From the NCBI GenBank assembly GCA_023266195.1, contig JAHFRP010000002.1:1-64000 (forward strand): a stretch of 64,000 nucleotides of DNA. Reading direction: 5' to 3'. Source of the DNA: Sulfuricella sp. Its GTDB lineage: Bacteria > Pseudomonadota > Gammaproteobacteria > Burkholderiales > Sulfuricellaceae. Made by a program: the position numbers and the translations under genes. Under the pieces are notes generated by a model. It saw only the letters and a list, made by a program, of their open reading frames with translations. It did no database searches and was not told the DNA's origin. Position 1 is the first letter of the stretch. The number at the start of each line of letters is the position of its first letter. Shown here one piece after another: positions 29,663 to 37,260 of the stretch.

Positions 29663-30010
29663 TTAAGCCTTATGCTTCAACAATAGACCCTGCTGGATCT
29701 GATCTATTTCTTGTGAAATCGCCAACGTCGCTTGCGACGGAATCTGGCAAATCAACTGGCCGGTGCTGGTGTCGATGATCTTGACCACCGCTGTTTTAGT
29801 TTGATTGTCCAAACTGAATTCCAGGCTATGGTTCGATTGCTGCAATGCTTTGTTGATTACATCCACTGCGTTCTTCAGTTGTTCGGCTGAGGGTTGCTGT
29901 TTAGGAGCAGCATGAGGCGTAGCGCCGGCAGCGACACTGGGCGCGGCGGCGCCGACACGGATGTCAGGCAGCGCGGGCTGATTCGCGAGGTTTGTATTCT
30001 GGATGATCAT
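29663..30010 (-). CDS. flaG: FlaG-family protein
   Basis: 115 residues: a disordered N-terminus, then QLKNAVDVINKALQQSNHSL, LEFSLDNQTKTAVVKIIDTS and LICQIPSQATLAISQEIDQ, the conserved FlaG core. FlaG influences filament length in polar flagella and normally sits between flagellin and fliD, as here. Confidence 0.9.
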   Translation of the reverse strand: MIIQNTNLANQPALPDIRVGAAAPSVAAGATPHAAPKQQPSAEQLKNAVDVINKALQQSNHSLEFSLDNQTKTAVVKIIDTSTGQLICQIPSQATLAISQEIDQIQQGLLLKHKA

Positions 30011-30075
30011 CCCGGATCTCCTTTACGCCAAATCCCCGACCGGTTGCCCGGCCAAGGATTTATCATATTAACTGC

Positions 30076-30792
30076 TTAACGCAACAAAGTCAGCACCGTA
30101 TTCGGCGTTTGGTTCGCTTGTGCCAGTACCGCCGTACCCGCTTGTTGCAGGATGTTGTTGCGGGTCATGCTTGCAGTTTCCGCCGCATAGTCGGTGTCCA
30201 TGATGCGGCTATACGAAGCGGACAGGTTCACCGAAGCAACCTGCATGGAGGCGACGGCGGATGCAAAAGTCGCCATGTCCGCACCGAACTTGGCACGAGA
30301 GGTCGCCACGGCGGCGATATCCGCATCGATGCCGCTAACCGTAGAGCCGGTGGCGACGGCTACCGCGGTGCCGGCGCCGGTAACCGTGCCCCCGTTCGAG
30401 TTGATCACCACGGAACCGGTGGCGGATGTCAGCCCGGCGATGCGCGAGTTTTCCGCGACAAGTGCAGTGGTTTCCGCGCCGGTAGCCGTACCGCCCAGTT
30501 GCACCGCGATTTCGCGCAGGCGCTGCAGGTTCTCGGTGATTTGGGCCGCATAGCCGTCGTTCGTCTGCGCAGTCGAAATGCCGTTATTGGCGCTGCGAAT
30601 TGCCATGTTCGTGCCGCGAATCTGGCTGTCATAGCCGGTAGCGGTGACCAGGCCGGTGGCATCATCCTTGGCACTGTTGATGCGCAGGCCGGAGGAGAGG
30701 CGCTCCTGGGCGGTTTGCAGGGCGAGAGACGATTTGTTCAGGGCGGCGCCGGCGAACAGGGAGGCAACGTTGGTGTTGATGACTTGTGCCAT
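30076..30792 (-). CDS. fliC: Flagellin, short form
   Basis: The start MAQVINTNVASLFAGAALNK at 30792 follows GGAGAAT; the frame is open further upstream but lacks that signal. The 238-residue protein has the conserved D0/D1 N-terminus (LSSGLRINSAKDDATGLVTA) and C-terminus (SRIMDTDYAAETASMTRNNI, ending NTVLTLLR). The middle, Ala/Thr/Gly-rich, is only about 60 residues, so the outer D2/D3 domains are nearly absent. Expected to be exported and polymerised into the filament. A sigma-28 promoter lies about 105 bp upstream. Confidence 0.92.
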   Translation of the reverse strand: MAQVINTNVASLFAGAALNKSSLALQTAQERLSSGLRINSAKDDATGLVTATGYDSQIRGTNMAIRSANNGISTAQTNDGYAAQITENLQRLREIAVQLGGTATGAETTALVAENSRIAGLTSATGSVVINSNGGTVTGAGTAVAVATGSTVSGIDADIAAVATSRAKFGADMATFASAVASMQVASVNLSASYSRIMDTDYAAETASMTRNNILQQAGTAVLAQANQTPNTVLTLLR

Positions 30793-30895
30793 GGTGATTC
30801 TCCTTTGATTACGGGTTGCGATAAATATGGCTTTCGGAGCCATCAACCTCGGTTCGCCTTTGGTGTCGTGAGGCACTAAACCGCTGTTAAGCTAT

Positions 30896-30922
30896 TTATC
30901 GGTTGATTGGCTTGAAACTTTA
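30896..30922 (-). promoter_or_regulatory. Sigma-28 (FliA) promoter of fliC
   Basis: Read on the minus strand, TAAA (30922-30919), a 15-bp spacer and ACCGATAA (30903-30896) match the TAAA-N15-GCCGATAA consensus with one change. It lies about 105 bp before the flagellin start. Confidence 0.85.
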
Positions 30923-31167
30923 GGGTGAAGATTTAATTTTTTTATCTTGCTCGCTTGCTGCCTGACGACAGGATGCTTGCAGATTCATTAACGATCTCAA
31001 AAGAAGAAACTTTAGCCAATATTTCATGCTTTGCCGAATATCCCTACAGAACAGGTGCGTAAGTCTGTGGTTCGATGCACCCGTAGGGCGCGGAGCGGTT
31101 CGGAGTTCACTGTCGTCGCATGTGGCGGGTATAGTGTGGAAGGAAATCTAACAAGCGGAGGGATATA
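30923..31167. other. Intergenic region upstream of fliC and the downstream plus-strand genes
   Basis: No gene is visible. The part next to the sigma-28 site is AT-rich (TTTAATTTTTTTATC). It separates the minus-strand flagellin unit from plus-strand genes starting at 31168 and must hold the promoters of the latter, though I see no clear match. Confidence 0.35.
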
Positions 31168-31398
31168 ATGCCTTTCCCTGCACCATCCAAACCCGATCCG
31201 GTTTTGATCCGTCTTTGGGCTGCTACGGAACCGGTCGGCGGTCTGGAACATTCTCTCCCTATCCAACCGGACGACAAGCGTTCGTCACTGGACAAATTCA
31301 AACGAGATAACAAGCGCAAGCCTCGCCCGGAATCGCCCAACGAAAAGCCGGAAAGCAGGCATCCCGATCCTGGCCGTAGAATCGATGACTATGCCTGA
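31168..31398 (+). CDS. Short Pro/Lys-rich hypothetical protein
   Basis: 76 residues, MPFPAPSKPDPVLIRLWAAT, then a polar stretch DDKRSSLDKFKRDNKRKPRP and an acidic-basic end PDPGRRIDDYA. GGAGGGATATA stands right before the ATG, a good ribosome binding site. Predicted disordered and soluble. No family is recognised; it lies at the head of the fliK-like unit, so a flagellar link is possible. Confidence 0.55.
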   Translation: MPFPAPSKPDPVLIRLWAATEPVGGLEHSLPIQPDDKRSSLDKFKRDNKRKPRPESPNEKPESRHPDPGRRIDDYA

Positions 31399-31463
31399 CC
31401 AGTTGGTAAAATTGGCACGGAATGATATTGTAATGCTCATTTTTCAAGCCGAGACTCGAACCT

Positions 31464-31847
31464 TTGGAATCCTTCGTCATTACCTGGCGTGAGCTGCTGA
31501 TTGGCGCGGTGCTGGTGCTGGCGGTCTACATCGCCGAGATGCTGCTCCTGATGCGCTCGGCCAAGCCACGCGGTTGGCGGGTTTGGCAAAAAGGCGCGGA
31601 GGCGCATGCCCAGAGCCGGGAATTGCAGGCTCTGGAACTGGAACTCAGCCAATTGCATCAGCAAGTCAATCTGCTGCAAACGGAAGTCGATCAGTTGAAG
31701 GCGCAGCAAGTCGCCGTGACGCCCTATACCCAGGCCATTCAGATGGCGCAGCAGGGCCTCGATGTCGGTGAAGTGGCCGCCAGTTGCGGAATCTCGCGCG
31801 GCGAGGCGGAACTGATCGTCGCCCTGCATCGCCACCCGTCATCATGA
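31464..31847 (+). CDS. DUF2802 membrane-anchored protein
   Basis: 127 residues: one membrane helix at about 11-30 (LLIGAVLVLAVYIAEMLLLM), a coiled coil at 50-85 (LELELSQLHQQVNLLQTEVD), and a C-terminal HTH-like segment with YTQAIQMAQQGLDVGEVAAS, the DUF2802 signature. Such proteins occur beside flagellar genes of many proteobacteria; function unknown. The start is a TTG at 31464 with weak context. The stop overlaps the next ATG. Confidence 0.78.
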   Translation: MESFVITWRELLIGAVLVLAVYIAEMLLLMRSAKPRGWRVWQKGAEAHAQSRELQALELELSQLHQQVNLLQTEVDQLKAQQVAVTPYTQAIQMAQQGLDVGEVAASCGISRGEAELIVALHRHPSS

Positions 31848-32896
31848 TCCATAACGACGTTTTAAATCAGCTGCAATTCCTGATCAAAACGTCGGCGCCT
31901 CCCCTGGTAGAGGTTGCGCAGACGCCGTTGGCGGAACCCCAATGGGTGCCTGGACAACGTTTGAGCGCAATGGTGTTGGCCAACCTGCCGAATGGGCGTT
32001 TCCAGGTACAGATCGGCGACCAGGTGCTGGACATGAACCTGCCCCGGAATACCCAGCCGGGCGAACAGCTCGAATTGACTTTCATTTCCAACCAGCCGCG
32101 CCTGACCTTCGTGCTCACCCGCGACCTGGCTGCCGCAGCCGCCAATGTTGCCGATGCCAAATCCCCGGTTACGCTGAGCGACACGGCGCGGTTTCTCGGC
32201 GGCCTGTTGCAGAAGATTTCGGCGCCCGAGGATGGAATGCCTACCCCGCTAACCCGGTCGTCGCCGCTGCTTCCGGCAGCCCCTGCCGATATCAGGGAGT
32301 TTTCCGGCATTTTGCGCAATGCGCTGTCCCAAAGCGGGCTGTTTTATGAGTCGCACCAGGCGCAATGGGTGGCGGGCGAACGGAAACTGGCGGATTTGCA
32401 GCAAGAGCCGCAAGCCAAGCTGCCGACAATAAATTCGGCACCGGGGGCAACGGCCGAGCCGGTGCAAAAAAACACGTCAGCCGTCGCAATGTCCGATGCG
32501 GCGTTCGCACAGGGCGCACCGAAGCTGCCGGTTCATGCCGACGCCGTGCCTTTGGTGCAACAACAGTTGCAAACGCTCGATACGCACCAGATCGTGTGGC
32601 AGGGGCAGGTCTGGCCCGGTCAGGCGATGGAATGGCGGGTAGAGGAGCGAAATGCGCGCGGCGGCAGCGCCGAAGATGTGCCCCACTGGCAGACCAGCTT
32701 GCGTCTGCAATTGCCCAGGCTGGGCGACGTTCAGGCTGCGCTGGCGATTACGCCGCAGGGTTTGCGCATCAATCTCAAGGCGGACGACGGCACGGCGGAA
32801 CTCATGAAAGGCGCGCAAGACAGCCTGCGCCGTGCCATGGAAACATCCGGTCTGCATCTGCTCGGCATGTCGGTTGAGGCGCATGAAAAATCCTGA
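31844..32896 (+). CDS. fliK: FliK-like hook-length control protein
   Basis: 350 residues. The middle is Ala/Pro-rich and disordered, as expected of a secreted ruler. The C-terminal domain has LRLQLPRLGDVQAALAITPQ, then GLRINLKADDGTAELMKGAQ and LRRAMETSGLHLLGMSV, the Flg_hook fold that switches export specificity. The ATG at 31844 overlaps the stop of the preceding gene; a longer frame upstream would overlap it fully. Shorter than many FliK proteins. Confidence 0.82.
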   Translation: MIHNDVLNQLQFLIKTSAPPLVEVAQTPLAEPQWVPGQRLSAMVLANLPNGRFQVQIGDQVLDMNLPRNTQPGEQLELTFISNQPRLTFVLTRDLAAAAANVADAKSPVTLSDTARFLGGLLQKISAPEDGMPTPLTRSSPLLPAAPADIREFSGILRNALSQSGLFYESHQAQWVAGERKLADLQQEPQAKLPTINSAPGATAEPVQKNTSAVAMSDAAFAQGAPKLPVHADAVPLVQQQLQTLDTHQIVWQGQVWPGQAMEWRVEERNARGGSAEDVPHWQTSLRLQLPRLGDVQAALAITPQGLRINLKADDGTAELMKGAQDSLRRAMETSGLHLLGMSVEAHEKS

Positions 32897-33191
32897 TGGC
32901 CAGCATCTCGCAGTGGCGCTGGCCTACAGCGCCGGCAAGGCCGCGCCGCAGGTGGTGGCGAAGGGGCGCGGTCTGCTGGCCGAAGCGATCATCGAGCGCG
33001 CCAAGGATGCCGGCATCTACGTGCACGAGTCGCCCGAACTGGTGTCGCTATTGATGCAGGTCGATCTGGACCAGCATATTCCGCCGGAGCTTTATTTTGC
33101 CGTGGCCGAGTTGCTGGCCTGGATTTATCGATTGGAAAAGGGCGACACCGAACGGCTCGCGCCACAATTGAAGCTGCCAAGCGTACCCTGA
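32883..33191 (+). CDS. FlhB C-terminal domain-like protein (FhlB)
   Basis: 102 residues similar to the cytoplasmic domain of FlhB: HLAVALAYSAGKAAPQVVAK, KGRGLLAEAIIERAKDAGIY, ESPELVSLLMQVDLDQHIPP. The autocleavage NPTH motif of full FlhB is not present (the equivalent stretch reads MKNPDGQHL). It can stand in for the FlhB C-terminus in related bacteria and often follows fliK. It overlaps the fliK-like gene by 14 bases. Confidence 0.87.
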   Translation: MKNPDGQHLAVALAYSAGKAAPQVVAKGRGLLAEAIIERAKDAGIYVHESPELVSLLMQVDLDQHIPPELYFAVAELLAWIYRLEKGDTERLAPQLKLPSVP

Positions 33192-33254
33192 GAAGTCCTG
33201 GCTGGAAAACCGATCAAGTCCGCACCTCGTTGCAAAATCGATTTACAAAAACGT

Positions 33255-33671
33255 TTACTGGATGATGAACGATTCAAAAAGCGTGTTTGCGACGCCATCT
33301 TTTTCGGTATGTTTGAGGACCTTGTTGATGGCTTGTTTGGTTTCCTCCATCAGCTTTTGCTTGCCGTCGAATGATGAGATTTGGCTTGCTTCTTTGCTGC
33401 TGAGCAAAAGAATGACTTCATGGCGAATGATGGGCATATTCGCCTTGATCGCTTCCTCCACTTCGGGCTTGGCCAGTTTCAGTGTGATGGCGACTTGAAG
33501 GTATTGGGATAATCCCAGCAAGTTGACTGTGAACGGTTCGAGTCTGGCATACAAGCCCCCACCCTCCTTGCTGCCGGATTCTGAGGCGTGCGCTCCGCTG
33601 GCGGTGAACAGGAAACCGGCGAGGATAAGGAGCAGAACTGCTGCCGCATTGATTTTTTTTGGGAATACCAT
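33255..33671 (-). CDS. fliL: FliL-like flagellar basal body protein
   Basis: 138 residues with an N-terminal signal anchor (VLLLILAGFLFTASGAHA) and the FliL core YARLEPFTVNLLGLSQYLQV, then VEEAIKANMPIIRHEVILLL and SSKEASQISSFDGKQKLMEE. FliL surrounds the stator and stabilises it at the motor. The gene stands alone on the minus strand, between the FhlB-like gene and glnD, away from fliM/fliN where fliL is usually found. Confidence 0.85.
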   Translation of the reverse strand: MVFPKKINAAAVLLLILAGFLFTASGAHASESGSKEGGGLYARLEPFTVNLLGLSQYLQVAITLKLAKPEVEEAIKANMPIIRHEVILLLSSKEASQISSFDGKQKLMEETKQAINKVLKHTEKDGVANTLFESFIIQ

Positions 33672-33756
33672 GATTTCGTCGAGCTGTCTTTGAAGTAAGG
33701 GCCGGGGCGTATTCTAATCGATATCAGGGAAATGCAGGCGGGGTTTTCGGAAATTT

Positions 33757-36321
33757 TCAGGTCTGCAACTGTTGCAGCAAGTCGGTTTCCAGGCGCAGCA
33801 CCGCGTTGGCGTTTTCGAGTTCATCGCCGGCGATCAGGAACGCATCCTCGGCGCGTTCGCCCAGCGTTGCGATCTTGGCCGTACGCAAATGGACGTGGTG
33901 TTTGAGTAGTACCTGGGCAATGCGTGACAATAGTCCTGGACGGTCCCCGGCGACGATGGACAGGACATGGTAAACCCTCTTTTCGTCCGGCCGGATGGCG
34001 ATTTCCGGCGTAATAGGGAAGTGCTTGAGATGGCGGCTCAATCGCCCTTGCAGGGGCGGTTCCAGCGGAGCGGCCTGGATCAGGCGCTGCGCCATCTCGT
34101 ATTCGACGAAACCCAGCAGGTCGCGGTACTGCGCGGAGCGGTTGGCTTCATCGAGCACCACGAAGCTGTCCAAGGCGTAGCCGTGGCGGCTGGTGTGGAT
34201 TTTCGCCTCGACGATATTGAAATCGTTACGCTCGAAAAAACTGCAAATCCGGGCGAACAGGTCGTCCCGGTCCGGCGTGTAGATCATGACCTGGATGCCT
34301 TCGCCGGCCGGGCTCAGGCGCGCTTTGACGACTGGCTGCACGGTATCGACCTTGCCGTAGAGGACGCGGCTGTGCCAGGCTATTTCCTGCGCCTCATGCC
34401 GCAGGAAATAGCTCGGCTCAAGCTTCGCCCACAATGCCTGGTGCGCGTCGCTGTCGAAAGCGTAGAGCCGGAGGATGGATAATGCGGCGGCTTGCCTGGC
34501 CTGCAAGTGGGTTTCCAGCGGCGCGGCTCCGCCGGAGAGGTGGCGCGTTGCGGCCCGGAACAGGTTTTCCAGCAGCTTGCCTTTCCAGGCATTCCACACG
34601 CTCGGGCTGGTGCCGCGAATATCGGCCACCGTCAGCAGGTAGAGTGCAACCAGATGGCGCTGATCGCGGACGCGGTCGGCAAACGCCTCGATCACGTCGG
34701 GGTCGCTCAAGTCTTGCTTCTGTGCGGTAGCCGACATCACCAGGTGGTTTTCCACCAGCCAGGCCACTATTTCAGCGTGTTCCCGGCTCAGTCCGTGCTG
34801 TTTGCAGAAGCGCAGGGCATCCCTCGCGCCCAGCGAGGAGTGGTCGCCGCCGCGCCCTTTGGCGACATCGTGGAAAAGTCCGGCCAGATAAAGCAGTTCG
34901 GGATGGTCGAAGCCGTTGATGAGCGCGCTGGCCAGCGGGTATTCGTGGGCGAATTCGGGCACGGTGAAGCGGCGCAGATTGCGCACGACCATCATGATGT
35001 GTTCGTCCACCGTGTAAACATGGAACAGGTCGTGCTGCATCTGTCCGACAATGCGCCCGAAACCCGGAATGAACCGTCCCAGGACGCCGAGCTGGTTCAT
35101 CCTGCGCAACTCGTGGGTGAGCCCGCGCGGCTCGCGCAGGATATCCATGAACATCTGCCGGTTGCGCGGCTCGCGCCGAAAGGCGGCGTTTATTTTTGGT
35201 GCCGCGCGCCACACCGCGCGCAAGGTGGCCGCGCTCATCCCGCCGAGCTCGGGGTGCCGCTGCAGAAGCAGGAAGCTTTCCAGGATGGCGCCGGGCTCGT
35301 GCTGGAATACATTGTCGTCGGTGATTTCGAGCAATCCGTTGTGGGCCTGGAAGCGTTCGTTGATCGGCGCGATCGACTGGCTGTCCGCGGGAAAAATCCG
35401 TTCCCGCAGGCTGCGCAACAGGATTTCGTTAAGCAGGCCCACCGCCTTGGCGGTGACGTAATAGCGCTGCATCAGCTGTTCGCTGGCCCTGCGCTGAGCG
35501 TTGTCGGCAAAGCCGTATTGCTCCGCGAGGGGCGACTGGTAGTCGAACAGGAGCCGGTCTTCGCGTCGCTTGGCGAGGTAATGCAGCCGGATGCGCAGGT
35601 TCTCCACGAAAAGCTCGTGGCGCCTGATCTGCCGCGCTTCCTGCGCGGTGACGACGGAGGCGGCCGCCAGTTGTTGCCACGAGTTGCCCAGGCCGACGGA
35701 GCGGCTCACCCACAGGACGGTTTGCAGGTCCCTCAGGCCACCGGGGCTTTCCTTCAGGTTGGGTTCGAGGTTGTAGGCGGTGTCGTGGAAGCGGGCGTGG
35801 CGCTGCTGCTGCTCCAGCAATTTGGCCTCGAAAAATGCTCGCACATTGAGGTTTTTCCGCACGGTATCGGCAAGGTTTTGAGATAGCTGACGGTTTCCGG
35901 CCAGGAATCGCGCTTCGAGCAGATTGGTCTGGACCGTGATGTCTTTGGCTTCGTCCAGGCATTCGTCCAGCGTGCGCACGCTGTGGCCGACCTCCAGACC
36001 GATGTCCCACAACAGGCCGACGAGTTGTTCCAGCTTCTGTCCGAGCGCGTCGTCCAGCGCCGCCGGCAGCAGAATCAGCAGATCGATGTCCGAACCGGGA
36101 TAAAGCTGCTTGCGTCCGTAGCCGCCGACGGCGACCAGTGCGATCGAGGCGGGCAGGGCGGCCTGGCGCCAGACCGATTCCAGCAAGCCGTCCACCAGCC
36201 TGCTATGGCCGTGCAGCAGGGGCGGGCCGTTGCCGGTGTCGAGGTAGCTCCGGCGCAGTTCGGCCCTGCCTCGCTGGAGAACGCCGCGCCAATGCGCGGC
36301 AGTGGACGTTGCTTGATCCAT
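33757..36321 (-). CDS. glnD: PII uridylyltransferase / uridylyl-removing enzyme
   Basis: 854 residues, normal length. Nucleotidyltransferase site VAVGGYGRKQLYPGSDIDLL near 65; HD hydrolase domain with HVYTVDEHIMMVVRNLRRF near 432 and LFHDVAKGRGGDHS near 480; two C-terminal ACT domains (VMIYTPDRDDLFARICSFFE and VAGDRPGLLSRIAQVLLKH). GlnD modifies PII proteins according to glutamine level. It starts eight bases after the map stop, so the two are cotranscribed. Confidence 0.96.
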   Translation of the reverse strand: MDQATSTAAHWRGVLQRGRAELRRSYLDTGNGPPLLHGHSRLVDGLLESVWRQAALPASIALVAVGGYGRKQLYPGSDIDLLILLPAALDDALGQKLEQLVGLLWDIGLEVGHSVRTLDECLDEAKDITVQTNLLEARFLAGNRQLSQNLADTVRKNLNVRAFFEAKLLEQQQRHARFHDTAYNLEPNLKESPGGLRDLQTVLWVSRSVGLGNSWQQLAAASVVTAQEARQIRRHELFVENLRIRLHYLAKRREDRLLFDYQSPLAEQYGFADNAQRRASEQLMQRYYVTAKAVGLLNEILLRSLRERIFPADSQSIAPINERFQAHNGLLEITDDNVFQHEPGAILESFLLLQRHPELGGMSAATLRAVWRAAPKINAAFRREPRNRQMFMDILREPRGLTHELRRMNQLGVLGRFIPGFGRIVGQMQHDLFHVYTVDEHIMMVVRNLRRFTVPEFAHEYPLASALINGFDHPELLYLAGLFHDVAKGRGGDHSSLGARDALRFCKQHGLSREHAEIVAWLVENHLVMSATAQKQDLSDPDVIEAFADRVRDQRHLVALYLLTVADIRGTSPSVWNAWKGKLLENLFRAATRHLSGGAAPLETHLQARQAAALSILRLYAFDSDAHQALWAKLEPSYFLRHEAQEIAWHSRVLYGKVDTVQPVVKARLSPAGEGIQVMIYTPDRDDLFARICSFFERNDFNIVEAKIHTSRHGYALDSFVVLDEANRSAQYRDLLGFVEYEMAQRLIQAAPLEPPLQGRLSRHLKHFPITPEIAIRPDEKRVYHVLSIVAGDRPGLLSRIAQVLLKHHVHLRTAKIATLGERAEDAFLIAGDELENANAVLRLETDLLQQLQT

Positions 36322-36329
36322 CGCGGGCG

Positions 36330-37130
36330 TCAGTCGATGAAAGCAGGCTTCGGCGGCGACCCGGCGGATACGGTCAATACTTCGTAGCCCGTTTCAGTGA
36401 CCAGAACGGTATGCTCCCATTGCGCCGACAGGCTGTGATCCTTGGTGACGATGGACCAGCCGTCGCCGAGTTGGCGGATGTCGCGCTTGCCGGCGTTGAT
36501 CATCGGCTCCACCGTGAAAATCATGCCCGGAGCCAGTTCGACGCCGGTTCCCGCCTTGCCGTAGTGCAGTACCTGCGGCTCTTCGTGGAATTCCCGGCCG
36601 ATGCCGTGGCCGCAGAACTCGCGCACCACGCTGTAGCCGCGCGCCTCGGCGTGCTTCTGGATGATCTGCCCGACGTCGCCCAAATGGGCGCCCGGCTTGA
36701 TCGCCGCGATGCCGAGCCACATGCACTCGAACGTCGTTTCGCACAAGCGCCTGGCCTGGATGGACGGTTCGCCTACGTAGTACATTCGGCTGGAATCCCC
36801 GTGGAAGCCATCCTTGATGGTGGTGACATCGATATTGACGATGTCGCCGTTCTTGAGCTTTTTTTCGCTCGGCACACCGTGGCAAACCTGGTGGTTGACC
36901 GAAGTGCAGATCGATTTCGGGTAGGGGCGATGGCCCGAAGGCGCATAATTCAGCGGAGCGGGGATCGCATCCTGCACGTTCACGGTATAGTCGTGGCAGA
37001 GTTTGTCCAGCTCGTCGGTGCTGATGCCCGCTTTGACATAAGGCCCGATATAATCGAGCAATTCGGCCGCCAGCCGGCCGGCGACGCGCATTTTTTCGAT
37101 TTCTTCCGGGGTCTTGATTATGATGGACAT
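36330..37130 (-). CDS. map: Methionine aminopeptidase, type I
   Basis: 266 residues. Metal ligands are visible: the two Asp in GDIVNIDVTTIKDGFHGDSS, His in GHGIGREFHEEP, Glu in FTVEPMIN and the last Glu in QWEHTVLVTETGYEVL. It removes the initiator Met from new proteins. In many betaproteobacteria map is divergent from rpsB; here an eight-gene-sized operon separates them. Confidence 0.96.
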   Translation of the reverse strand: MSIIIKTPEEIEKMRVAGRLAAELLDYIGPYVKAGISTDELDKLCHDYTVNVQDAIPAPLNYAPSGHRPYPKSICTSVNHQVCHGVPSEKKLKNGDIVNIDVTTIKDGFHGDSSRMYYVGEPSIQARRLCETTFECMWLGIAAIKPGAHLGDVGQIIQKHAEARGYSVVREFCGHGIGREFHEEPQVLHYGKAGTGVELAPGMIFTVEPMINAGKRDIRQLGDGWSIVTKDHSLSAQWEHTVLVTETGYEVLTVSAGSPPKPAFID

Positions 37131-37260
37131 GATGAATTTGATCGGATTAAATAGCGCGTCAGTATATCAACAATTGGGTTGCATACCTTCATGCTGACTA
37201 GGGTAGGCCACGCATCGAAAGAAAACGGGAGTTTCATCCCCGTTTCCGGGATTTGACATT

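Noticed and set aside
30027-30056. Terminator after fliC
   Set aside because: A stem around CCGG can be drawn but it relies on G-T pairs and is not followed by a T run on the minus strand.
34492-35886. 464-residue open frame on the plus strand
   Set aside because: Antisense to glnD, whose protein is complete and conserved.
36138-37154. 338-residue open frame on the plus strand
   Set aside because: Antisense to glnD and map; no start signal and no family.
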